From positions 1 to 64,000 of the forward strand of contig CALJNB010000015.1 in NCBI GenBank assembly GCA_937981985.1: 64,000 nt of DNA. The letters are read 5' to 3'. The notes below the pieces were generated by a model. It made no database searches, had not been told where the DNA came from, and saw only the letters and a list, made by a program, of their open reading frames with translations. Every line of letters begins with the position of its first letter. Positions within the stretch are counted from its first letter, which is position 1. The stretch is from an uncultured bacterium (GTDB taxonomy: Bacteria > Myxococcota_A > Bradymonadia > Bradymonadales > Bradymonadaceae). The translations under genes and the position numbers were made by a program. Of this stretch, positions 52,601-60,875 are shown one piece after another.

Positions 52601-55483
52601 GTTCAGAACACCACGGTTCAGATTCCTGTACTCGCTAACGACAGCGATAGTGATGGAAGTCTTATCATCTCGACCCTAAACATTACTACACAACCCACCA
52701 ACGGAATGGTCTCCGTAGATTCAATGACCGGCGTCGTTACCTACACACCTTCCATGGATTATACCGGTACCGATAGTTTTGTTTATGAAATTTGCGATAA
52801 TGATGGTGCCTGCAGTCTGGCAACAGTGACGATAACGGTTGCCGCTAATCTTACCGATACCGACGGTGATGGTGTTATCGATGCGGTTGAAATGACCGAT
52901 ATGACAAGCATCAATGATCCATGTGATTTAATCATCGCCTCCCAATCGGTAATGCCGACTGCGATGTGGAACATGGCCGATTGCGATATGGATGGTGTTA
53001 CTAACGGCGACGAAGTCACGAATGGAACCAATCCAAATGATGCTGATAGCGATGATGACGGGGTCACTGATGGGCAAGAACTTATCGACATGACCGATCC
53101 AAATAACGGATGTTTGTTAATGGTTGGAAGCCAAAATGTCATGCCGCCAAGCACGGTTTGGGCAGCAGCTGATTGTGATATGGATGGTATTTCCAATGGT
53201 ACTGAAGCGATGGGTTGTGGGGCGATGACAGCCTGTAATACTGATGGCGATGCCTATCCTGATTATCTCGATTTGGATTCTGATAATGACGGGATTCCAG
53301 ACGCGACAGAATGCGACTCAGATCCTTGTGAAAATACGGATATGGATGGTCTGGAAGACTATCGTGACATCGACTCTGACGATGATGGTCTAACTGATGC
53401 TCAAGAAGCATTCCTTTCTGACGTCGATGGCGACGGGGTCGTGGATGACTTCATGGACGCAAATATGGATGGCGCTAATGATGTGACCGCGTCGATTACG
53501 CCGCTCGATACAAATAACGATGGAGATCCGGATTTCCTTAGCACGGATTCTGACGGCGACGGCATTCCTGATGCGACCGAAGGTCAGGATGATGATTTTG
53601 ACGGTACTCCCGATGTTAGTGCAGTAGGTGTAGATACAGACGGTGATGGATTAGACGATGCGTTCGATCCAGATTGTATCGCGGCCGCCGATTGTGCCGG
53701 TGTGATTGGAACGATTGGGCCAACTGCCGATAATGACCTCGATGATATTCCTGATTATTTGGATCTTGATTCTGACGATGACGGTATTCTTGATTCAGCG
53801 GAATGTTCGACAGATCCATGTGAAGATACCGATATGGATGGGACTGCTGATTATCTCGATCTAGATTCAGATGAAGACGGTGTTGATGATTCCGTTGAAG
53901 GTCACGATGCCGATCAGGATGGAGTTGAAGATGTGATCCCTAGTGGAACCGATACGGATTCAGATGGAGTCGATGACGCATTCGACGCCGATTGTGTATT
54001 GGCTGCAGATTGTAGCGGCGTGATCGGAGTTCCTGCTCCTTTGCCGGATACCGATATGGATGGAGATTCGGATTTTCAGGATAGCGACGATGATAACGAT
54101 GGCATTCTGACCGAGACAGAAATCGAAGACGGAATTGCCTATGGCGACGATCCTGATAACGACGGAACTCCTGCCTATCTTGATGAGGATTCTGATGGCG
54201 ATGATGTGAGCGATATGGCCGAAGGAACCTTTGATCCAAACACAGACGCACCTTGGGATTTGGATAACGATGGGATTCCAGATTATCTCGATCCGGATTC
54301 GGCTCCTGAAGATACCGACGGCGATGGAATTCCTGATGCTATCGAATGTGATGGAGATGTTGCCAACTGCGTTGATACCGATGACGACGGAATTTTAGAT
54401 CACGAAGATATCGACGACGATAACGACGGTATCTTAACGATCGACGAAACGATTTCAGACACCTCGGTTGATAATGATGAGGATGGTGACGGGATTCCGA
54501 GTCATCTCGATCTTGATTCAGACGGCGACGGAATCGATGATCTCACAGAAGCTCACGTGCCGGGAAGCGAACCTTCGGGCAACGATACTGATATGGACGG
54601 GCTCGATGATGCATTTGATACCGATAATGGCGGTACCGATGCTGACGAAACCGACACCGATCTAGATGGTACACCAAATTATTTGGATGTTGATTCGGAC
54701 GGCGATGGTGTCGATGATATTGTCGAGGGTAGTCCTTCCGGGGTTGCATCGGGAACCGATACCGACGGTGACGGAATTGATGATGCCTTTGATCTAGATA
54801 ACGGCGGTACCTTACCCGAAATGCCTGACCAAGATGGTGATGACGTTCCTGATGTTTTGGATACCGATGATGATAACGACGGTATTGATACGATTATCGA
54901 AGGGACTGACGATGTCGATGAAGATGGTCTTCCAAATTATTTAGATATCGATTCGGACGGCGATGGGATCCTTGATTCTGTTGAGTGCACTAACGCAGCG
55001 GATTGCGAGGATAGCGAAACCGACGGAACACCTGATTATTTGGACACGGATTCAGATAACGATAATGTTCCTGATCTCATTGAAGGTCATAATAGCGATG
55101 TCCAGCCTTCTGGTGTCGATGCGGACAACAACGGATTAGACGATAATTTCGATTCAAATCCGGCATCTACACCCGATGCTGATGATGACGGAACTCCCGA
55201 TTTCCTCGACCCCGATGATGATGGCGACGGAACCCCAACAGCCGACGAAGATTTTGATGGCGATGGTGATCCTACTAACGATGATCGCGACGGCGATGGA
55301 GTTCCGGATTACTTGGATCCCGATGATTCTGGGCCGAGCCCAGATCCAATTCCAGGCAACGACGACGATCTATTATTAGGCGGCGGACTTGTTGGATGTT
55401 CGTCTGTTAATCCTGGCTCTAGCGCAATTTGGATTATCCTCTTCGGGCTTGTTTTGGGAGTGCGTAGACGCAAACGAAACTAA
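49652..55483 (+). CDS. giant thrombospondin-type-3 repeat surface protein with cadherin-like domain and MYXO-CTERM-like anchor
   Basis: The start is the ATG at 49652 (AAGGAG upstream, signal peptide ending HFAYAQ), giving 1943 residues. After the signal come calcium-binding DxDxDGxxD repeats of the thrombospondin type 3 kind, dozens in all, between beta-sandwich segments. A 102-residue block occurs twice (about 255-356 and 540-641). A cadherin-like domain lies at about 974-1065 (NGMVSVDSMTGVVTYTPSMDYTGTDSF). The last 850 residues are almost purely repeats. The C-terminus GLVGCSS, hydrophobic helix and RRRKR match the MYXO-CTERM signal, a predicted target for surface anchoring. Calcium likely stiffens it as a stalk. 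Confidence 0.85.
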   Translation: MKNFVIFLFFVVSTSMGHFAYAQDTDGDTVDDIVDLDDDNDGILDVDEMLCGGPVDLDLATPIVTDFPMRPNLGAAKFTGSVTANHSSMDLPTGTSAGQFRVRNSGAGEFTEYEMTFEFPTDLVLSDGQGFGAFEQLETWTFTTDGPALHVEDPGVIDAPSTVGGTTTLYTGNELNNVVGQDTSTVSFSPATTNAEGHIVPDDSNWSMVAKGVRVLTIRVVTSNAGANVSSMRIRTDCVKLDPDSDGVANHEDYDSDNDSCVDGLESSGAQSYDNLSGNSLAGPVDMNAMSPTYGVPLVAGTGFMIGSSTDPSVQAIECNSCNSASSLFSDNDNDTIGDDCDVDDDNDGVLDTVECVELPRQTITLADFGVTMAANDGSINGTVDVSSKFGYPLGSVIVSVENGSTNTAGTAFTVGRNDLGTLLNTRFLVSGTIPVKAVVSHGSVNSHSDGFYSLFGGEYEFTAPGEMGYTDQIEGNNYYVENIMGDGSLQMIWASEGWARGVEFYSTRPQKNTASGVTLRLVGCADTDGDGVIDMYDFDSDNDQCPDGLESSGGLTYSDLTNNVLTGAVDMDPNSATYGLPVSAGTGFALGSSTDPALQSAECNPCDGGSSLFSDQDGDTIGDACDIDDDNDGIVDTVENNCSSLSMAQFSEDFENPVMTNVHVNNLTNNVFGQLSVQDAAVRFNQIRVDGTGYANGPDVANSGDQYIDISGVGPLLLPVTLSASGKMNASYFVGNWASQSAGYTAWDAKIQLLDASFNMIEEGPAFSLMQSMGQEFWQKVEFESSTQAAGDYYISFSMGNWGVVDDISVAVNGCDSDGDGVANQSDLDSDNDGIPDVIEMQPSGDTYVAPSGMDSNNDGLDDALVGMTPVNTDGVDEPDYLDSDSDNDGTPDIEENGNSNGTLAGTDADNDGIDDNFDTVAGGSMLGSPGNVTSGLDPTTGTDLGDEDGDFDPTMPVALTDELDYRDGTSAPDADDDMASVVQNTTVQIPVLANDSDSDGSLIISTLNITTQPTNGMVSVDSMTGVVTYTPSMDYTGTDSFVYEICDNDGACSLATVTITVAANLTDTDGDGVIDAVEMTDMTSINDPCDLIIASQSVMPTAMWNMADCDMDGVTNGDEVTNGTNPNDADSDDDGVTDGQELIDMTDPNNGCLLMVGSQNVMPPSTVWAAADCDMDGISNGTEAMGCGAMTACNTDGDAYPDYLDLDSDNDGIPDATECDSDPCENTDMDGLEDYRDIDSDDDGLTDAQEAFLSDVDGDGVVDDFMDANMDGANDVTASITPLDTNNDGDPDFLSTDSDGDGIPDATEGQDDDFDGTPDVSAVGVDTDGDGLDDAFDPDCIAAADCAGVIGTIGPTADNDLDDIPDYLDLDSDDDGILDSAECSTDPCEDTDMDGTADYLDLDSDEDGVDDSVEGHDADQDGVEDVIPSGTDTDSDGVDDAFDADCVLAADCSGVIGVPAPLPDTDMDGDSDFQDSDDDNDGILTETEIEDGIAYGDDPDNDGTPAYLDEDSDGDDVSDMAEGTFDPNTDAPWDLDNDGIPDYLDPDSAPEDTDGDGIPDAIECDGDVANCVDTDDDGILDHEDIDDDNDGILTIDETISDTSVDNDEDGDGIPSHLDLDSDGDGIDDLTEAHVPGSEPSGNDTDMDGLDDAFDTDNGGTDADETDTDLDGTPNYLDVDSDGDGVDDIVEGSPSGVASGTDTDGDGIDDAFDLDNGGTLPEMPDQDGDDVPDVLDTDDDNDGIDTIIEGTDDVDEDGLPNYLDIDSDGDGILDSVECTNAADCEDSETDGTPDYLDTDSDNDNVPDLIEGHNSDVQPSGVDADNNGLDDNFDSNPASTPDADDDGTPDFLDPDDDGDGTPTADEDFDGDGDPTNDDRDGDGVPDYLDPDDSGPSPDPIPGNDDDLLLGGGLVGCSSVNPGSSAIWIILFGLVLGVRRRKRN
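50414..50719 (+). repeat. intragenic duplicated block, copy 1
   Basis: A 306-base block encoding DSDNDSCVDGLESSGAQSY through DDDNDGVLDTVEC. It has a full-length counterpart at 51269 with the same register and length. Confidence 0.8.
51269..51574 (+). repeat. intragenic duplicated block, copy 2
   Basis: A 306-base block encoding DSDNDQCPDGLESSGGLTY through DDDNDGIVDTVEN. Conserved features in both copies are the GLESSG, YG.P, AGTGF.LGSSTDP and SSLFSD segments, showing an internal duplication of about 102 residues. Confidence 0.8.
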
Positions 55484-55506
55484 GACAAGAATTCATGAAG
55501 CTAAGA

Positions 55507-55532
55507 CGCGCCTGACCTGGGCGCGTTTTTTT
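55507..55532 (+). terminator. Rho-independent terminator of the giant TSP3 gene
   Basis: Stem CGCGCC/GGCGCG with loop TGACCTG is followed by seven T. It lies 24 bases after the stop codon. Confidence 0.85.
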
Positions 55533-55651
55533 GCAATTTCTTCGGGTTATTTGACCGATTTGAAGCAGTCAATCTTGCTTTTTGCATGTTGCGTGGGTGA
55601 TCATTTCTGATAACGTATCGTCATATTATCCCCAACTCTAAAGGACCGAGT

Positions 55652-57601
55652 ATGCAAGGTTTTTCTGCAAAAGCGATCTCAAGTTTTTTTCTCGTAGGTT
55701 TGATATCTACTACAGCGTTCGCGCAAAAGCGCTCGTTAGAATTTCAAGTAGACCGTTTTGAGCCCATGCCGGCGCAAGGAACCAATACTATCAATGTCGC
55801 TAAATCTGATGTGTTGCCGAAAGGAAGTCCAAGTGCCGGGGTGTTCGTCAACTATGCGGTAAACGGATTTTTACTCGTTGATTCCGATGATAATGTCGCA
55901 ACGGCTTTGATAGAAAACCAACTTCGATCTGACCTCTGGTTTAGTATCGGCGTTTTTGATTTTATGGATTTAGGATTTGTCCTTCCAATTATTTTGACCC
56001 AAGCCGGCGAGGAACTCTCCAATGTTGGGTTTCAAAATAGTGCTATTAGCAGCAGTCCAGAACTTGGTGATCTCCGAGTTGTTCCTAAAATTCGATTGCT
56101 GGATGCGGGCGATTCTGGACTCGGTTTTTCGATCATCCCAACGGTTGGAATACCTACAGGTGGAGATGTATTTAATTCCGATGCCGGTATCAAAGTCGAA
56201 CCGAGAGCCGTCTTAGATTGGCGTTCAAAAAGTGGATATGCAATTTCTTTAAACGGTGCGTATCTTTTTCGACCCCAAGCCATTCTTGATACTTATGTCA
56301 GTGATGACGTTGTTAGATGGGGAGCCGGTATTGAAATTCCAGTAGGTACGCCCGAATTAAAAGTACTCGCCACAGGATTCGGTGACATTGGTCTCGTCAA
56401 AGATAATGCAAATGCGAGTCCCATAGAAGTCGACGGCGCTATTCAATATATGGCTGGCGATTTTGTGATGCTTGCCGGTGGCGGGGCAGGGCTTAACAGT
56501 GGTGTTGGAAATCCGGATTTCCGCGTTTTCGGTTCCGTGGGGTACACACCGATGGCACAAGATAGTGACGGCGACGGTATTGCAGACGAAATCGATAACT
56601 GCCCAACTGAGTCAGAAGACGTGGATGGTTTTGAAGATAGCGATGGCTGTCCTGACCTGGATAATGATTCGGATGGGATTGCTGATAAAGAGGATTCATG
56701 CACCGATGAAGCGGAAGATATCGATAAGTTTGAAGATGCGGACGGCTGTCCCGATACTGATAATGACGGTGATGGGATCCTGGATGCCGAAGACAAGTGT
56801 CCTGACGCCTCGGGTCTTCCCGAAGACCAAGGTTGTCCAAACACCGATTCTGATAAGGATGGCGTAAGTAACGATAAAGATAAGTGTCCAGATAAACCTG
56901 AAGACGTAGATACTTTTGAAGATGCGGATGGGTGTCCAGATATCGATAACGATGCTGATGGCATTTTAGACGCCGATGATAAGTGTCCCGTCCAAGCCGA
57001 AGATAAGGATGGTTTTGAAGACGCCGATGGTTGTCCAGAAGTCGATAATGATAAAGATGGAATTCCAGACGCTACCGATCAATGTCCGAACGAAGCCGAA
57101 GTCATTAACGGCAACAAAGACGAAGATGGATGTCCTGATAAAGGAGCAACTAAAGTTAAGATTACGAAAACCTCAATTCAAATTCTAGACAAGGTATTCT
57201 TCTCAAGTGGTCGCGCTAAAATCAAAAAGCGAAGTTTTAATTTACTCAATCAAGTTTCGGCGATTCTTAAAACCAATCCTCAGATTACAAAGATTCGAGT
57301 TGAAGGTCACACCGACGACCGGGGTAAAGACGCAGCGAACTTAACTTTATCTCAAAAACGTGCAGATTCTGTGATGAAGTATTTGGTGGAAGCCGGGATT
57401 GATGCGAATAGACTTACAGCTTTAGGTTTAGGAGAGACTGTTCCAATCGATGATAATAAAAAATCCTCCGGACGTGCAAACAATCGCCGTGTGGAATTTA
57501 ATATCGCTGAATTGAATGGTAAAGCGGTGAAATCAAACTCAGCGGTCATAAAAAAGGAGACAACCGAAGAAAAGAAAACACCGGTTGATAAAAAGAAGTA
57601 A
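55652..57601 (+). CDS. OmpA-family outer-membrane protein with barrel and TSP3 repeats
   Basis: The 649-residue product has a signal peptide (TTAFAQ), an N-terminal beta-barrel of about 270 residues (LWFSIGVFDFMDLGFVLPI, YAISLNGAYLFRPQAILD), a run of calcium-binding thrombospondin type 3 repeats (about 303-497; DGCPDLDNDSDGIADKEDSC pattern), and a C-terminal OmpA peptidoglycan-binding domain (about 515-625; IRVEGHTDDRGKDAANLTLSQKRADSV and GRANNRRVEF). It should tie the outer membrane to the cell wall. The neighbouring giant gene carries the same repeat type. AAAGGACC precedes the ATG. Confidence 0.93.
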   Translation: MQGFSAKAISSFFLVGLISTTAFAQKRSLEFQVDRFEPMPAQGTNTINVAKSDVLPKGSPSAGVFVNYAVNGFLLVDSDDNVATALIENQLRSDLWFSIGVFDFMDLGFVLPIILTQAGEELSNVGFQNSAISSSPELGDLRVVPKIRLLDAGDSGLGFSIIPTVGIPTGGDVFNSDAGIKVEPRAVLDWRSKSGYAISLNGAYLFRPQAILDTYVSDDVVRWGAGIEIPVGTPELKVLATGFGDIGLVKDNANASPIEVDGAIQYMAGDFVMLAGGGAGLNSGVGNPDFRVFGSVGYTPMAQDSDGDGIADEIDNCPTESEDVDGFEDSDGCPDLDNDSDGIADKEDSCTDEAEDIDKFEDADGCPDTDNDGDGILDAEDKCPDASGLPEDQGCPNTDSDKDGVSNDKDKCPDKPEDVDTFEDADGCPDIDNDADGILDADDKCPVQAEDKDGFEDADGCPEVDNDKDGIPDATDQCPNEAEVINGNKDEDGCPDKGATKVKITKTSIQILDKVFFSSGRAKIKKRSFNLLNQVSAILKTNPQITKIRVEGHTDDRGKDAANLTLSQKRADSVMKYLVEAGIDANRLTALGLGETVPIDDNKKSSGRANNRRVEFNIAELNGKAVKSNSAVIKKETTEEKKTPVDKKK

Positions 57602-57624
57602 TCACTTTACTTAATCTTTTGGTC

Positions 57625-57648
57625 GAGCCCTTTTCGGGCTCTTTTTTT
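57625..57648 (+). terminator. Rho-independent terminator after the OmpA-family gene
   Basis: Stem GAGCCC/GGGCTC with a TTTTC loop is followed by seven T, beginning 24 bases after the stop. Confidence 0.88.
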
Positions 57649-57672
57649 GCACCTGTTTTTTGAGAAATTAGA

Positions 57673-58458
57673 ATGTCAGACCTAATTAAAACCCAAATCG
57701 AAAAAGTCGCGATTCTCACTTTAAATCGACCAGATGTTCGCAACGCTTATTCCATTGCGATGGTCTCCCAAATTGTTAGTGAGCTTAACTTGATCGAGCG
57801 CGATGCCACTGTCAATGTTGTCATTATCCGTGGGGCAGGAAAGTCTTTTTGCGCAGGCGGGGATCTCAACGCAATGGCCGATAAGACTGGAATGTTTGCG
57901 GGCGACCCCCCGGAACTGCGCAACCATTATCGACTTGGTATCCAAGCAATTACGCGTCGTTTTCAATCTTTCGAAAAACCGATCATTGCGTCTATTCATG
58001 GTGCGGCTGTTGGTGCAGGTCTTGGATTAGCAACAATGTGTGATATTCGAGTCATTGCTTCAGGGACAAAATTTGGTGCGCCCTTTCCGAAATTAGGTCT
58101 TATACCTGGCGATGGTAGCGCTTATTTACTTGCGCGAGCGATAGGCTATTCACGAGCTATGGAGCTGATTCTTAGCGCCCGGATTTTTGAGTCCGAGGAG
58201 GCTATGAGAATAGGTTTGGGGCACCATTTGGTTATATGTGAAAAAGAAAACGCAAAAGAAGAAGTCTTTAAGAAAGCGCTTGAGGTCGCAACTGTCATCG
58301 CGGCAATGCCGACTAAAGCTGTTCAGTTGACTAAATCTCATCTACAACAATCTTGGCATGGTGACGTGAACACCGCGTTACACCTTGCCGCTGCATATCA
58401 AGGAATGGTTCAACGTACTGACGAACACGTACAAGCGGTTCGCGATCTTCAAAAATAA
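57673..58458 (+). CDS. enoyl-CoA hydratase/isomerase family protein
   Basis: The crotonase-fold protein (261 aa) has the oxyanion-hole segments GAGKSFCAGGDLNAM and HGAAVGAGLGLATMCD. Of the two catalytic glutamates of true hydratases, the second is kept (RAMELILSA), whereas the first position falls in GAPFPKLGLIPGDGSAYLL and is not Glu; this form is usual among CoA isomerases such as the PaaG/dodecenoyl-CoA type. I therefore favour isomerase over hydratase. It is followed after 12 bases by hutI and probably shares its transcript, but the two pathways are not obviously linked. Confidence 0.85.
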   Translation: MSDLIKTQIEKVAILTLNRPDVRNAYSIAMVSQIVSELNLIERDATVNVVIIRGAGKSFCAGGDLNAMADKTGMFAGDPPELRNHYRLGIQAITRRFQSFEKPIIASIHGAAVGAGLGLATMCDIRVIASGTKFGAPFPKLGLIPGDGSAYLLARAIGYSRAMELILSARIFESEEAMRIGLGHHLVICEKENAKEEVFKKALEVATVIAAMPTKAVQLTKSHLQQSWHGDVNTALHLAAAYQGMVQRTDEHVQAVRDLQK

Positions 58459-58470
58459 CAAAAGAATATT

Positions 58471-59754
58471 ATGACAAATCCAAGCACTTTTCGTATTAAC
58501 GCAAAACTTCTTTTAACCATGCCTCGAGAAAGTGAGGCGTTGGCGCATTACGAGCCGACACGAATCGCCGATCGAGATTACGAAATTACCGGTGCAATCG
58601 AGGATGCGTGTGTGATCGTTGTGAATGGAGATATTTCTTATATCGGCGGTGCTACTGATGCGCCTAAATCGAAGGGGCCGTCTTTTTCGACAGATATTTG
58701 TATGCCAGGTTGGATAGACTGTCATACACACACGGTGTTCGCTGGCGACCGTGCCGAAGAATTTGTTCTAAGAAATGCGGGGCGTCCTTATGCTGAAATT
58801 TTAGAGGGTGGGGGCGGAATTCTTAATACGGTGGATTCGGTTCGGCAGACTTCCAAAAAAGTGTTGAGTCAAACCTTATACGATCGCGTTTTAGAGTCGG
58901 TTCGAAACGGCGTCACTCATATGGAGATCAAAAGTGGATATGGGTTGTCGGTTAGTGAAGAAGGGAAATTATTAAAGGCAATTCAGAGTATCTCCGAAGA
59001 TGTTCCATGCGAACTCATTGCGTGTTTTTTAGGGGCTCACGCGATTCCAAGAAATTACCGTAACGATCGTGAAAAATATATTTCGATTCTAATAGAAGAA
59101 ATGATACCGCAGTTTTCCGAACAAGGTTTAGCCGGTTATTGTGATGTTTTCTGCGATCGGGGCGCGTTTACGGACGAAGAGTCGCTACGTATCCTCAAGG
59201 CCGGTAAAGCTGCAGGGATGATCCCTCGAATTCATGCCGATGAGTTATCCAACGCTAGGGGAGCGGCTGTAGCGGTCGAGGTTGGTGCGTCGAGTGCCGA
59301 TCATTTAGAATTTACGCCTCCGGAAATGTTTAAGGAGTTAGCTGATGCTCAGGTGTGCGGGGTTCTAATGCCGGCTGTTAATCTCTTCTTGGGAACAACG
59401 GGGCATCTACCGGACGCGCGCGGTTTGCTGAATGCAGGTTGTGAGGTGGCGGTCGCAACGGACTTTAATCCGGGATCTGCGATGACCCAAAATTTACCAC
59501 TGATGCTGACCCTGGCTTGTACACTTTATAAAATGACTCCGGGGGAAGCGCTTCGTTCTGTTACGGTCGGTGCGGCCAAAGCGTTGCACCGGTCTGACAT
59601 CGGATCTTTGGAGGTAGGTTCGCGCGCGAACCTCACGCTTTTGAGTGGTCCTAGTATGGCAAATATTCCTTATCACTTCGGTACTTCCCATTTGGACGCA
59701 GTGATCTATAACGGTGAATTCGTCTATTGGACGGACGTGGAGGATGAATCCTGA
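58471..59754 (+). CDS. hutI: imidazolonepropionase
   Basis: HutI hydrolyses 4-imidazolone-5-propanoate to N-formimino-glutamate in histidine breakdown. The 427-residue amidohydrolase keeps the metal and substrate residues: DCHTHTVFAGDR, EILEGGGGILNTVDSVR, HMEIKSGYGLS, IHADEL, and TDFNPGSAMTQNL near the C-terminus. Length is normal (about 405-430). The other hut genes (hutH, hutU) are not in the window, so the pathway genes are dispersed. The start is ATG 58471, twelve bases after the preceding stop. Confidence 0.95.
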   Translation: MTNPSTFRINAKLLLTMPRESEALAHYEPTRIADRDYEITGAIEDACVIVVNGDISYIGGATDAPKSKGPSFSTDICMPGWIDCHTHTVFAGDRAEEFVLRNAGRPYAEILEGGGGILNTVDSVRQTSKKVLSQTLYDRVLESVRNGVTHMEIKSGYGLSVSEEGKLLKAIQSISEDVPCELIACFLGAHAIPRNYRNDREKYISILIEEMIPQFSEQGLAGYCDVFCDRGAFTDEESLRILKAGKAAGMIPRIHADELSNARGAAVAVEVGASSADHLEFTPPEMFKELADAQVCGVLMPAVNLFLGTTGHLPDARGLLNAGCEVAVATDFNPGSAMTQNLPLMLTLACTLYKMTPGEALRSVTVGAAKALHRSDIGSLEVGSRANLTLLSGPSMANIPYHFGTSHLDAVIYNGEFVYWTDVEDES

Positions 59755-59846
59755 AATTTGTCTAAACCGCTGTTTAGGTGATTGTGTTGATGGCATCACG
59801 CTTATTCTCGCGCCTTCTCGAAGACAAAAAGTTGACATATTCTTTA

Positions 59847-59876
59847 TTGACGTCCATAAGTTTGGACGAGTACAAT
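59847..59876 (+). promoter_or_regulatory. promoter of the 59958 lipoprotein gene
   Basis: TTGACG and TACAAT are separated by 18 bases. A start point near 59883 would leave a leader of about 75 bases. A second TTGACA lies 15 bases upstream (59832-59837) without a good -10. Confidence 0.5.
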
Positions 59877-59957
59877 AACCACATCAAGTAACCAAATTTT
59901 TTGATTTCGCCGTGATTTCGCGGCATAGCAGAGTTTGAAAAAACCAGGATTTATCAA

Positions 59958-60752
59958 ATGAAAAATACATCTAAATTGTTGGCGATGAGCCTTCTTGCTG
60001 CAGGATTTCTCACTGCTTGTCCAAAAGGTGAAGAGCCAGCGGCAGAAGTTAAGGTCGAAGTTCCAGAAGTCGTGAAAGAAGTTGTCAAAGAGGAAGTAAA
60101 AGAGCCGGTTAAGGAAGAGGTTAAGGTAGACGAAGCAATGTACCTAAAAGCCGCTTTCGAAACGACATGCGTAAAAGCTCACATCAACGATGCAGAAAAG
60201 TTGAAAGAAACGCTTGCAGAAGTATACGCGCGTTATGGTTACGACGAGGCTAAATTCGGCGACGCACAAAAAGCGATGATGGAGAACGTCAGCACAACAA
60301 CTGCGCTCGGCGAGAAGATGAAGCTTTGTACTAAAGAAATTGCCGGTCAGTTGAAAGAAAAGTCATCAGAAGATCTCATGAAAGCAGAGGTCAAAGCTGA
60401 TGATACAAAGGCTGATGGAGAAAAGGTTGTAAAAAAAGCTCCAGCGGTTGTTTATACCGGAAAGTATAAGGCCAACGTTAGTGCTACGGGTTTCACCGGA
60501 ACCGCTATGTCAATCACGGTTAAGAAGGACAATAAGGTCCTAGCAAGCTTCAAGGGTAAGCGAGAAGGAAAACTTTTCAGCTTAATTCTTCGCGGTGAAG
60601 TTAAGAAAGGTGGCGTCTTTACCGCTACAGGGAAGAAAGGGACCGCAACTGCTTCTATCACCGGTACCATAAAGAAAGGGAGCGCAGTCGGTAGCGTTAG
60701 CGGTTCAATTAACAAGAAACCGTACAATACACGCTTTAACGCGAAGAAGTAA
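59958..60752 (+). CDS. lipoprotein with Glu/Lys/Val-repeat tether
   Basis: The 264-residue product has a lipobox (GFLTAC, Cys21) and an Ala/Glu/Val/Lys repeat tether (VEVPEVVKEVVKEEVKEPVK). A helical domain with two conserved-looking cysteines follows (about 65-130; FETTCVKAHINDAEKL, MKLCTKEIAG), then a basic beta-rich C-terminal domain (about 165-264) with repeated K-x-G turns (VKKGGVFTATGKKGTATASI, TIKKGSAVGSVSGSINK). I do not recognise either domain; the last resembles small calycin-like sheets. It is monocistronic, between a promoter and a terminator. Confidence 0.7.
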   Translation: MKNTSKLLAMSLLAAGFLTACPKGEEPAAEVKVEVPEVVKEVVKEEVKEPVKEEVKVDEAMYLKAAFETTCVKAHINDAEKLKETLAEVYARYGYDEAKFGDAQKAMMENVSTTTALGEKMKLCTKEIAGQLKEKSSEDLMKAEVKADDTKADGEKVVKKAPAVVYTGKYKANVSATGFTGTAMSITVKKDNKVLASFKGKREGKLFSLILRGEVKKGGVFTATGKKGTATASITGTIKKGSAVGSVSGSINKKPYNTRFNAKK

Positions 60753-60775
60753 TCTAATAGGAACTTCTTTTTACG

Positions 60776-60800
60776 ACCGGCGTTTCACGCCGGTTTTTTT
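60776..60800 (+). terminator. Rho-independent terminator after the 59958 gene
   Basis: Stem ACCGGCG/CGCCGGT with loop TTTCA is followed by six further T, 24 bases after the stop codon. Confidence 0.88.
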
Positions 60801-60875
60801 GTATCCGTGCCTCGTCTATTTTGTTGTCGCTGCACCTGTTTGTGGTATGATGTGAAAAATATCATTGGAGCTAAC

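Noticed and set aside
52084..55350. Regular short repeats in DNA that might suggest a CRISPR or satellite array
   Set aside because: They are degenerate codons of the Asp-rich TSP3 protein repeats, in frame throughout, without constant spacers.
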